The position numbers and the translations under genes are program-made. A model generated the notes under the pieces. It did no database searches. It was not told the DNA's origin and was given only the letters and a program-made list of their open reading frames with translations. From a bacterium (GTDB lineage Bacteria; Verrucomicrobiota; Verrucomicrobiia; Opitutales; Opitutaceae), in assembly GCA_010027235.1 (NCBI GenBank), contig RGVP01000002.1, positions 1 through 49,411 of the forward strand: a DNA stretch of 49,411 bases, given 5' to 3'. Of this stretch, positions 41,829-49,411 are shown in pieces. How positions within the stretch are numbered: the first letter of the stretch is position 1; each line of letters starts with the position of its first letter.

Positions 41829-42864
41829 TTTGGAGGCGGTATCTTTCTGCTAAATACGCGACTTTCTCGTCCTCACCACGTCAGAAGCGCTGAAGGGTGA
41901 TATCATAGAGACCTATGCGTTTTTGATTGGTTTTACCGACCTGCTGCTACCTCCGGAACCACCAATAATACCGTGGGCCTATCTGTCGTCGGCAGCAGGG
42001 CAGTTTGGTGCTTTCCTAGGCGCTATTCCCCTCGCCTAAACCACCGCTCGGCCGCCGGCCCGCTCTTCCTCGTCCTTGCTGCTGCATACCCGCCGCAGGC
42101 AATAAGGACCTGCCCGCGCCTTCCTATCCTGCCGGCGCGGACGTAAACCTGTGGTTTCGATTATAAGTTTCGAGGAGTTGCTCTAAGGCTCGACGGATGA
42201 GGCAAGCACGCTTCCCCCCTGCAACGCTTCACGATTCAGGGCCTGCACCTAGGCCAGAACCAACGCTCCGCTAACCTGCAACGATTCGCCCGCCAGACTC
42301 TGGGCGAAAACAGCGTCGGGCTCGTCACTACCGCCTAGGCGCTCGAAGCCCAGATCGTAGGTGCCGATCGCGTCGCCCTCGCGTGCTTTTGGGCCCGCTA
42401 TCTCCGCTTCCGGTATCTGTCCCATTCAAAATGTAGGCTGGCGCGTCCCTGCTTCTGCTCCCGTCATGAGAGTCTCCGCGCTCCCTCCCTTTAAGGACAC
42501 GCCACAAGAGTTGAGGCGTGGTTTGTTGAACCTAGCATGATTAAATTCTAAATCGCGATTGGCGCCAATGCGATGGCGCAAAATGATACTGCGAATGGCG
42601 GCGGGAGAATCCCCGAGGTGCGCTCGTGAATTCATCGAGGCGATGGGCAAACCGCCAAGTGTGGCCTCAGATTGGGTCAGAGCGCGTCGATCGATCGCGG
42701 TTTTTGGAGTTGTAGGCGGGCTTCAGCTGAAAAACGACTCGCCGACAACTTACGCCTTCGCCCGGCTGCGTTTTTGGGTTTTTTCGTAGGGGTATTTCCC
42801 GCCCCGCCTTGCGCTTCTTTCTTGGCCCGCCTCGCACCATCCGGTTCGCTCTCCCTTTAAGCCC
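41829..42864. other. One-kilobase region without intact gene, apparently decayed
   Basis: No reading frame here has both a plausible start and recognisable similarity. Two stretches still look coding-like: about 41860-42039, an open frame without start ending TAA (reading GDIIETYAFLIGFTDLLLPP in part), and about 42217-42425, where a frame is interrupted by TAG (ADRVALACFWARYLRFRYLS after the stop). GC is high but third-position bias is lost. The region between about 42430 and 42540 contains inverted-repeat-like text typical of intergenic repeats, though only one copy is in the window. Probably the relics of one or more genes between the photosystem and guaA. Confidence 0.5.
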
Positions 42865-44403
42865 ATGTCCCAGACTATCGCCGTCCTCGATTTCGGTTCT
42901 CAATATACTCAGGTTATCGCCCGCCGCATTCGCGAGTGCCAGGTCCTCTCGAAGATTTATCCCTTTGGCACTCCGGCCGCCCAACTCAAGGTCGACGGCG
43001 TCATCGGCGTTATCCTCTCCGGCGGCCCTAGTAGCGTCTTCGCCAAAAACGCGCCCATGCCCGACCGCGCTATCTTTGAGCTTGGTGTGCCCATCCTCGG
43101 CATCTGCTACGGCATCCAGCTCCAAGGCCACCTGCTCGGCGGCAAGGTCTCCAAGAGCACCCACCGCGAATACGGTCACGGCGTTCTCTCTCTTCAAAAA
43201 CCCGGGCGCCTGTTCAAGGGCCTGCCGAAAAAACTCAAGGTCTGGAACTCCCACGGCGACCGCCTGATCGCCCTGCCGCCCGGCTACGCCGCCATCGGCA
43301 CGACCGAGAATTCCGAGTTCGCCGTGATCGAGGACCGGAAACGCAATTACTACGGCATCCAGTTCCATCCCGAAGTCTTCCACACCGAGCACGGAATCGA
43401 CGTCATTCGCAACTTCCTGCTCGGCATCTGCGGCGCCCAACAAGATTGGACAACGAAGGACTACATCGAGCACTCGGTCGCGACCATCCGCGCCCAGGTC
43501 GGCAAGGAACGCGTCCTCCTTGGTCTCTCCGGAGGCGTGGACAGCTCCGTTGCCGCCGCACTCATCCACAAGGCCATAGGCAAGCAACTCACCTGCGTGT
43601 TCGTGGACAACGGCCTCCTCCGTGCCGGCGAGCGGGAGCAGGTTGAGAAGCTTTATGCCGATCACTTCCACATCGACGTCCGCGTGGTTGACGCCTCGAA
43701 ACTCTTCCTGAAGCGCCTCAAGGGCGTCTCCGAGCCTGAGGCCAAGCGCAAGATCATCGGCAATACCTTTGTCGAAGTATTTGAGAAGTCATTACGCTCA
43801 ATCGGCGGCGCGCGTTGGCTCGCTCAGGGCACGCTTTACCCTGACGTGATCGAGTCCGTCGCCATCGCTGGCAACCCCGCCGCTTTGATTAAGAGCCATC
43901 ATAATGTGGGAGGCTTGCCTGCACGGATGAAACTCAAGCTCCTTGAGCCCCTGCGCGAACTGTTCAAGGATGAGGTCCGTGCTGTTGGCGAAGCCCTTGG
44001 CCTCCCCCGCGCGGTCGTCTGGCGCCAACCCTTCCCGGGCCCAGGCCTCGGTGTTCGCGTCGCCGGCGACATCACCTCCGCCCGGCTCGACGTCCTGAAG
44101 GCCGCCGACGCCATCCTCCAGGACGAGATGATGAAAAGCGGCTATTACTGGAAGGTATGGCAGTCTTTTGCGGTGTATCTTCCGGTGAAATCAGTCGGCG
44201 TAATTGGCGACGAGCGTAACTACGCCGATGTTATTTCCCTGCGGATTGTTGAAAGCCGCGATGCCATGACCGCCGATTGGGCGCGTCTGCCTTACGAACT
44301 GCTTGCAAAGATTTCCTCGCGCATCACCAACGAGGTCCGGGGCGTCTCCCGTGTCCTTCTCGACATCAGCTCTAAACCCCCGGCGACCATCGAGTGGGAG
44401 TAA
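42865..44403 (+). CDS. guaA: GMP synthase (glutamine-hydrolysing)
   Basis: GuaA aminates XMP to GMP with glutamine and ATP. The 512-residue protein has the class I amidotransferase domain first, with nucleophile Cys81 in GICYGIQ and His168/Glu170 in [11 protein letters not shown]. The ATP-pyrophosphatase domain follows, with P-loop [10 protein letters not shown] at about residues 221-230, and then the dimerisation domain with [13 protein letters not shown] and the closing [11 protein letters not shown]. Length is normal. It starts after a C-rich tract without Shine-Dalgarno. Confidence 0.98.
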   Translation: MSQTIAVLDFGSQYTQVIARRIRECQVLSKIYPFGTPAAQLKVDGVIGVILSGGPSSVFAKNAPMPDRAIFELGVPILGICYGIQLQGHLLGGKVSKSTHREYGHGVLSLQKPGRLFKGLPKKLKVWNSHGDRLIALPPGYAAIGTTENSEFAVIEDRKRNYYGIQFHPEVFHTEHGIDVIRNFLLGICGAQQDWTTKDYIEHSVATIRAQVGKERVLLGLSGGVDSSVAAALIHKAIGKQLTCVFVDNGLLRAGEREQVEKLYADHFHIDVRVVDASKLFLKRLKGVSEPEAKRKIIGNTFVEVFEKSLRSIGGARWLAQGTLYPDVIESVAIAGNPAALIKSHHNVGGLPARMKLKLLEPLRELFKDEVRAVGEALGLPRAVVWRQPFPGPGLGVRVAGDITSARLDVLKAADAILQDEMMKSGYYWKVWQSFAVYLPVKSVGVIGDERNYADVISLRIVESRDAMTADWARLPYELLAKISSRITNEVRGVSRVLLDISSKPPATIEWE

Positions 44404-44485
44404 GGCCTACTCTCTTCTTTTTTTTGAGATCACAGTCTGCCGGGAACTAGCAGACTCAATGGCTTTCCCAGTCTGTGTTCCCAAC

Positions 44486-45235
44486 ATGATAAAGCTGTCT
44501 TTCCGATTCCGTTACCTCCTCTGCGTCTTTGGCCTCGGCCTATCTGCTATCGCTCAACCGGCCATTCTGGAGAAGGCCCGTGCTTACCTAGGATCTGAAA
44601 GCGCACTTTCGGCAGTCGAGAGCCTCCGGTTTATTGGCGAACTTGAGATCGTAGACTTTGGCCAGTCCGCCGGCGATGTTGCCAAGATCGAAATTATTTT
44701 TCAAAAGCCTTACCGTCAACGTATAACGGCGACCAATCAAAGCCGATCAGAGATCACGGCTTTAGATGGCTACGATGCTTGGCAACGGGTGACCAGCGAT
44801 CAGGACCTGAGCCGATGGGAGGTTAATTTGCTCGGCTCTGATCAAATTAAGCGACTCCGCGCCAATACCTTCGAAAATCTATCATTTTATCGTGGCCTCG
44901 AGCAGTGCGGTGGCCATGTCGAAGATCGTGGCGAACTCACCGTGGACGGTGTCGCTTGCCACAAACTCGCTTTCGTGCACGGTCCAGGCATCGTATTTAC
45001 TCGCAGTTTTGAAGTTGCGACCGGGCGCCTCCTATTGACTGAGACCGAAAGCGGCACCCAAATACGCGAAGAGGGTGAGATTCGTTCAGGTGAGCTGCGG
45101 TTTCCTAAGCGCATGATCACTAATAACTTGCTTCCAGATGGCAATAAGCGAATAATTCGAGTTACCTTCTCTTCGGTTGAGGTAAACCCACAGCTGGATG
45201 TCGCCAGCTTCGCTATTCCAACCCTGCGCGAATAA
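44486..45235 (+). CDS. Secreted protein, LolA-like fold possible
   Basis: Not assigned to a named family. The 249-residue protein starts at ATG 44486 with a signal peptide (MIKLSFRFRYLLCVFGLGLS, cleavage near AIAQ/P). Other in-frame starts upstream would place it inside guaA. The mature part alternates strands and short turns (GELEIVDFG; AKIEIIFQKPYRQRI; DGYDAWQRV; GVACHKLAFVHGPGIVFTRS; GTQIREEGEI), reminiscent of LolA/outer-membrane lipoprotein-sorting proteins with their half-barrel fold. It could carry a lipid or act in the envelope. A terminator follows at 45270. Confidence 0.7.
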   Translation: MIKLSFRFRYLLCVFGLGLSAIAQPAILEKARAYLGSESALSAVESLRFIGELEIVDFGQSAGDVAKIEIIFQKPYRQRITATNQSRSEITALDGYDAWQRVTSDQDLSRWEVNLLGSDQIKRLRANTFENLSFYRGLEQCGGHVEDRGELTVDGVACHKLAFVHGPGIVFTRSFEVATGRLLLTETESGTQIREEGEIRSGELRFPKRMITNNLLPDGNKRIIRVTFSSVEVNPQLDVASFAIPTLRE

Positions 45236-45269
45236 GCTATTGGCGCCCGTTCCGTCCGGTCTCCTTTTG

Positions 45270-45294
45270 CCGCGACGTATTTGGTCGCGGTTTT
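45270..45294 (+). terminator. Intrinsic terminator before hisD
   Basis: CCGCGAC and GTCGCGG form a perfect 7-bp stem around a 7-base loop, followed by TTTT, 34 bases after the stop of the secreted-protein gene. Confidence 0.75.
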
Positions 45295-45409
45295 GGCTTT
45301 CTCCCCCCTCTTTGCAAATTCCCTGCTCGCGCCGCTGTCACGTCTCTGACACGTATCCGTTTTTCAGTTTCGTTCTCCCTCTGATCAACCGTCATCTCGA
45401 ATTCCAGCC

Positions 45410-46705
45410 GTGCGCGTCATCCAGTCCGCCTCCAAGACCTTCGAATCCGAAATTGCCGCCTTTTGCCGTGGCGCCACTGTTCCCAAGGAGATTCACGATA
45501 GTGTAGCTGCCATCCTTGCTGACGTGCGTCAACGCGGGGATGAGGCCGTAGGTTATTACGCCGCAAAATTCGACGGGGCTAAACTACGCGCACGCGACTT
45601 CCGGGTTAAGCCGACCGACATCGCCGCCGCCGCAAAACGCCTTCCCGCCCCTGATTTCAAGGCCCTCAAAGCCGCCCACGAGGCCATCTTAGACTTCCAC
45701 GCCAAAAGCCTCCCCAAGGACTGGCAGGCTAAGAATCCTCATGGTGCCATCGTCGGGGAAAACTTTTACCCGATCCGCCGCGTTGGCCTCTACGTGCCCG
45801 GCGGTGAGGTCCCTTTGGTCTCAACAGTCCTGATGACCGCTACCCTCGCCAAGCTCGCCGGTTGCCCCGAGATTGCAGTTTTTACCCCCTCCAATGCGTC
45901 TGGCAAGGTGGCCGACGGCACCCTCGCCGCACTACATCTCGTTGGCATTGAGGAAATCTATTGCATCGGCGGTGTTCAGGCCATCGCCGCCGCCGCTTTC
46001 GGGACCCTCAGCATCCCTGCCGTGGATAAAATCTTTGGCCCGGGTAACGCCTATGTGTGCGAGGCTAAACGTCAGGTATTCGGGACCATCGGAGTCGATT
46101 CGCTACCCGGCCCTAGTGAAGTGATGGTGGTGGTCGACGATACCGCGGATCTCGCCTTCGCCGCCGCCGATTTGCTGGCTCAGGCCGAGCACGGTTCAGG
46201 CCGGGAAAAGATCTACCTTATCGCCTCCGATGCCGCTATCCTCGAGACTGTGCGCGCCGAGCTTACTACCCAATTAAAGTTCGTTTCTCGCGCCGAAAAG
46301 ATCACCAAGGTTCTCGCCTCCGGCTTCGTTGGCATCGTCGCCAAGTCCGCAGAGGATATTGCCCGCGTAGCTAACTTTATCGCACCCGAGCACTTAGAGT
46401 TGATGGTCAAAGAGACCCTGCAAAAGAACCTCCTCAAAACCATCACCACTGCCGGTGCCATCATGCTCGGCAATCATACTCCGACCGCTGTGGGCGATTT
46501 CACTGCCGGCCCCAGCCATGTCCTGCCTACTGGCGGCGCCGGTCGCTTTTTCAGCGGATTGCGCGTTGCTGATTTCATGCGCCGCACCAGTATCATTAAA
46601 TACGATACGACCTCGATTAAGAAATCAGCCCCCATCGTCGCTGCCTTCGCCGCAATGGAGCGCCTTGATGCTCACGGTCGCAGCGTGAAGATCCGCGCCG
46701 TTTGA
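45410..46705 (+). CDS. hisD: Histidinol dehydrogenase
   Basis: HisD performs the last two steps of histidine synthesis, oxidising histidinol to histidine with two NAD and a zinc ion. The 431-residue protein starts at GTG 45410 and carries the family blocks RRVGLYVPGGEVPLVSTVLM, DKIFGPGNAYVCEAKRQVFG, DLLAQAEHGSGREKIYLIAS with the zinc-binding Gln and His, and HTPTAVGDFTAGPSHVLPTG with the catalytic Asp-His region. Length is normal. It is followed after 138 bases by hisC; other his genes are not in the window. Confidence 0.97.
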   Translation: MRVIQSASKTFESEIAAFCRGATVPKEIHDSVAAILADVRQRGDEAVGYYAAKFDGAKLRARDFRVKPTDIAAAAKRLPAPDFKALKAAHEAILDFHAKSLPKDWQAKNPHGAIVGENFYPIRRVGLYVPGGEVPLVSTVLMTATLAKLAGCPEIAVFTPSNASGKVADGTLAALHLVGIEEIYCIGGVQAIAAAAFGTLSIPAVDKIFGPGNAYVCEAKRQVFGTIGVDSLPGPSEVMVVVDDTADLAFAAADLLAQAEHGSGREKIYLIASDAAILETVRAELTTQLKFVSRAEKITKVLASGFVGIVAKSAEDIARVANFIAPEHLELMVKETLQKNLLKTITTAGAIMLGNHTPTAVGDFTAGPSHVLPTGGAGRFFSGLRVADFMRRTSIIKYDTTSIKKSAPIVAAFAAMERLDAHGRSVKIRAV

Positions 46706-46843
46706 GGTGCGTTTTAGGTGAGCGCGCCAATATTTCACGGTTCAGATGTCAGCTCGACGTAGATTTTGCGCATCCACGTTTTGTTTAAAGCGGTAATATC
46801 CTAAATCTGCTCTCTGATTCCCGGCTTACGACCTTTTCTTTTC

Positions 46844-47956
46844 ATGCGTTCTCCGACCGAATTCGCTCTGCCGCACGTCGCGGCGATGCACGCTTATACG
46901 CCTGGCCTTCAGCCCACCGAACCTGGCTGGATCAAGCTCAACACCAACGAGTGCCCGTATCCGCCGAGCCCACTCGCTGCTGCCGCCATCGTCGCTGAAC
47001 TCACCGGACAAGGCGAAGCACTCCGCCTCTACCCAAACCCTAAGGCGGCCCCTCTGCGCAAGCTTGTGGCCCACCTCCACGGCCACAGTCTCTCCGAACA
47101 AAACGTGCTGATCGGCAACGGATCTGATGACGTTCTAAATCTCCTTGTGCGCGCCTTCGGGGGCCCAGATGCACCGACTGCCTTTACCCTGCCGAGCTAT
47201 TCACTATACCCAGTGTTAATCGCCATTCAGGGCGGTCGTGCTGTGCCCGTGCCCTTCGACCGTGAAATGAAACTTCCGGTCGGCGCCCTCGCCGCTACAT
47301 CCGCTCGCGCTTGCTTCCTTACCTCGCCCAACGCGCCTACGGGCGTAGGTTTTTCCAACGCTGAGATCACCGAATTGCTCTCGCGTTTCGCTGGTGTGCT
47401 CGTGCTCGACGAGACCTACGCGCCCTTCGCACGCGAAAACGCGGTCGCCCTGCTAGCGACTCATCCTCGCCTCATCATCACCCGTTCGCTTTCCAAGGCT
47501 CAGGGCCTCGCTGGCCTCCGTGTGGGCTACTGCCTAGCGCATCCTGAGATCATCGACCTGCTCGATAGTGTGCGTGACAGCTATAACGTCAATCGCCTGA
47601 GCCAAGTTGCAGCTGCGGCAGCACTCTCCGATGGTAGTTATTACGCCGCAATCATCGGTAAAATCATCCGCACGCGTGATTATTGGTTTGGTGAATACAC
47701 CCAGCGCGGATGGTTTACCTATCAGAGCCAGGCGAATTTCCTCTTCACCGAGCCGAAAAATGCCCTCGGAGAGACCGGATCTGCTGTGGTTCGCTCCCTC
47801 TATAATTTTTTGCTTTCCCGGCGTATTCTTGTGCGCAATTTCCCTAATAACCCGCTGACAGAAAGTTTTTTGCGTATTAGCGTAGGAACCGATGAAGAGA
47901 TGCTCCAGGTAAATGAGGTTATCGATTTATGGTTATCGGCATCGCTTAACTTATAG
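46844..47956 (+). CDS. hisC: Histidinol-phosphate aminotransferase
   Basis: HisC is a PLP enzyme that transfers an amino group from glutamate to imidazole-acetol phosphate. The 370-residue protein has KLNTNECPYPPSPLA near the N-terminus, LIGNGSDDVLNLLVRAFGGP, LTSPNAPTGVGFSNAEITEL and the PLP lysine Lys218 in RSLSKAQGLAGLRVGYC. The C-terminus shows RILVRNFPNNPLTESFLRIS. The gene lies near hisD. The 138-base gap in front is AT-rich and may hold a separate promoter. Confidence 0.95.
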   Translation: MRSPTEFALPHVAAMHAYTPGLQPTEPGWIKLNTNECPYPPSPLAAAAIVAELTGQGEALRLYPNPKAAPLRKLVAHLHGHSLSEQNVLIGNGSDDVLNLLVRAFGGPDAPTAFTLPSYSLYPVLIAIQGGRAVPVPFDREMKLPVGALAATSARACFLTSPNAPTGVGFSNAEITELLSRFAGVLVLDETYAPFARENAVALLATHPRLIITRSLSKAQGLAGLRVGYCLAHPEIIDLLDSVRDSYNVNRLSQVAAAAALSDGSYYAAIIGKIIRTRDYWFGEYTQRGWFTYQSQANFLFTEPKNALGETGSAVVRSLYNFLLSRRILVRNFPNNPLTESFLRISVGTDEEMLQVNEVIDLWLSASLNL

Positions 47957-48130
47957 TTTCTGGAACTGAGAGAGAAGAAGTTCGATTACGTGACACTAAA
48001 AAAACGATGCCAAACGCCATGAACGACAAATAAATCTGAGCAGTATTTTTGGTCTAAATTTACCAGCTAATTTTGCGTATAATCCTGAATGGATGGACAC
48101 GAGTTGAGCCATTACGGAGAGACTCAAAGA
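47957..48130. other. Spacer between hisC and the IS remnant
   Basis: AT-rich spacer with no gene. It contains TATAAT at 48078-48083 without a good -35, possibly the former promoter of the insertion sequence. GGACACG at 48095-48101 is repeated inverted as CGTGTCC at 49038-49044 and could be what is left of terminal repeats. Confidence 0.35.
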
Positions 48131-48414
48131 ATGAAAGAAACAAAGCATACGGATACGAGGAATCCGAGGCTTTAGGAAACGTTCCGGCAGCAAGCGGTGC
48201 GCATGTGGAAGCAAAGCGGGAAGTCAGCGTAGCTGACGGTAGAAGGAACTTGAGATAAGCGTATTCCAGCTATCGATTGGAACTTGGAGCGTTAGATGGT
48301 CTGGCTACTTCTGCAAGATAGCCAAGAAGCGTTTCAGGCCGAGATCAAATTGCTACGCTGAGAGTTAGCGAGGATCAACGAGCATGCGGATAGTCTTTAA
48401 AAGCTGCGAGCATC
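48131..48414 (+). pseudogene. IS3-family transposase OrfA remnant
   Basis: Starting at ATG 48131 the frame reads through a helix-turn-helix-like part (ETFRQQAVRMWKQSGKSA, matching the F..QAV.L....GKS motif of IS3 OrfA) and a leucine-zipper-like part (QEAFQAEIKLLR, ELARINEHADSL) that in intact OrfA mediates multimer formation. At least five in-frame stop codons interrupt it. Confidence 0.75.
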
Positions 48415-48425
48415 CTCGCCGCACC

Positions 48426-49087
48426 ATGGCGCAGCGGTATGCCCGAATTGAAGCGATGAACCACGAGCGTCCGATCAAGGCGATGTGCTAGCCGCAACTA
48501 CTTAGCCCAGCTGATGACGGAATGCGGGCTGAAAGGCCGGCAAGACCGTCGTTACCGGGTGCGCAAGACCAACAGCGACAAAGTAGAAGCCCTCCGATAG
48601 CTGTAATACTTGGCGGTAGGCCTGAACTTTTTAGCCGACCCCAAATCGGCTGGGCCCTTAAATCGAGCTTGGCGACCGCGTTGCCTCTGGCCGTCCTGCA
48701 TGTGGCCCTAGGACGCCGACCCGGGGCCGGCCTGTTTCATCACTCTAATCGCGGTTGTCAGTATGCCTGTGCGGACTATCTCGCCACCTTGGCCGAGCAC
48801 GGTGACATCAGCCGCCAAGGCAACTGCTACGACAACGCCACCATGAAACGTTTGGGAGCACGCTCAAACACGAGTTGATTAACCGCCGGCACTTTGCCAC
48901 CCACGACGAATCCGTAAACAAGACCTTAAATTACATCGATAGCTTTGAAAGCCGAACTCGCCTTCACTCGGCCCACGGTTTCCAAAGTCCTCTCGCCTAC
49001 GAATCCAACCTCACCGAACATCATATCCCGCCCTTCGCGTGTCCGTTTTATCGCGGGAAGCTCACCTTGGGCTTTAAGCCAACGTGA
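48426..49087 (+). pseudogene. IS3-family transposase OrfB remnant (DDE)
   Basis: The frame from ATG 48426 begins MAQRYARIEAMNHERPIKAM, typical of OrfB, then breaks at a stop. Further on, GLKGRQDRRYRVRKTNSDKV is recognisable in another frame. Much of the central catalytic domain is deleted. Near the end HHSNRGCQYACADYLATLAE and ISRQGNCYDNATMKR correspond to the HSDRGSQY and S.KGNC.DNA.ME blocks; the catalytic Asp of HSD is Asn. A frameshift follows, and the C-terminus continues as LKHELINRRHFATHDESVNK and RTRLHSAHGFQSPLAYESN. Confidence 0.85.
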
Positions 49088-49411
49088 TGAATCGATTAAA
49101 AATCGTAAAATTAACATAAGAATATCGGGAATAAATTTCATTTAATTCATTCATCAATCGTTATTTATAAAATAAACAAATACGGATTAAAAAAGGAGCT
49201 TGTCGAAGGAGAGATGGTTTCCATTGTCCGCCCTCCCATCGATTGGCGGGTGAGAGTCCGCGAGTCGAAGGGGTGTTCATTGCAGGAAGGCCTCTGAAAC
49301 TTTGTTGGTGATTTTGAAAAAAGTCATTGACGGAAGAACTGAGGTTTGGTTGTTTTGAACTCTTTCCCCTAAATCGGGAAGCGATCTTTGAAAAATACAT
49401 TGTGCGATTGA
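49088..49411. other. AT-rich terminal region without supported gene
   Basis: The first 110 bases are strongly AT-rich; the rest is mixed, with a short inverted repeat (CCGCC...GGCGG near 49230-49248) and the 8-base repeat GTCGAAGG at about 49203 and 49263. A minus-strand frame at 49161-49400 has no coding character. Nothing further is recognised. Confidence 0.4.

Larger units (their letters stand above)
48131..49087 (+). mobile_element. Decayed IS3-family insertion sequence
   Basis: Remains of both IS3-type frames are present, with several stops, a frameshift and an internal deletion, so it cannot move. See the two pseudogenes for details. Terminal inverted repeats are not clear; the 7-base pair GGACACG/CGTGTCC (48095, 49044) is the only candidate. 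It lies just after hisC and does not interrupt a gene. Confidence 0.8.

Noticed and set aside
42426-42650. Minus-strand frame of 74 codons in the decayed region
   Set aside because: No similarity and it crosses sequence that looks like an intergenic repeat.
42667-43671. Minus-strand frame of 334 codons opposite guaA
   Set aside because: guaA is unambiguous on the + strand; the frame shows no family features.
49161-49400. Minus-strand frame of 79 codons near the window end
   Set aside because: Composition is random-looking, no Shine-Dalgarno, and it lies in IS-flanking sequence.

Overview
The window is a chromosomal segment dominated by the universal ribosomal-protein/RNA-polymerase supercluster, followed by a complete rhodopsin photosystem and a few housekeeping genes. 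All convincing protein genes but one small candidate are on the + strand. Features pointing to the Verrucomicrobiota, probably an Opitutia/Opitutaceae-like freshwater bacterium, are: high GC with C-ending codons, many highly expressed genes that start without a Shine-Dalgarno sequence, no rpmD (L30), long low-complexity tails on several ribosomal proteins, and the rhodopsin/crt/blh set. This is inference from gene content; no phylogeny was run.

Layout. (1) 37-1920: an ExbB/ExbD/TonB-like trio. (2) 2028-6599: tRNA-Thr, tuf, tRNA-Trp, secE, nusG, rplK, rplA, rplJ, rplL. (3) 6805-14846: rpoB and rpoC, closed by a strong terminator. (4) 15243-34830: str, S10, spc and alpha operons run together: rpsL, rpsG, fusA, rpsJ, rplC, rplD, rplW, rplB, rpsS, [secreted unknown protein], rplV, rpsC, rplP, rpmC, rpsQ, rplN, rplX, rplE, rpsN, rpsH, rplF, rplR, rpsE, rplO, secY, [adenylate-kinase-like remnant], map, rpsM, rpsK, rpsD, rpoA, rplQ, then a 16-bp-stem terminator. 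rpmD, rpmJ and infA are missing from their usual places. (5) 34962-35373: a small membrane zinc-ribbon protein and a possible small minus-strand gene. (6) 35586-41828: a proteorhodopsin-type proton pump followed by crtE, crtI, crtB, crtY and blh. Together these provide the path from isoprenoid precursors through beta-carotene to retinal and the opsin that uses it. (7) 41829-42864: about 1 kb of apparently decayed DNA. (8) 42865-47956: guaA, a secreted unknown protein, hisD and hisC. (9) 48131-49087: a dead IS3-family insertion sequence, then AT-rich sequence to the window end.

The most interesting departures from the expected pattern are: an adenylate kinase relative between secY and map that has lost its P-loop and LID; a signal-peptide protein inserted between rpsS and rplV; RpoC that has lost three of the four cysteines of its second zinc site, beside zinc-free forms of S4 and S14; an S11 with a roughly 70-residue N-terminal tail; and the light-harvesting cassette placed directly after the translation supercluster.
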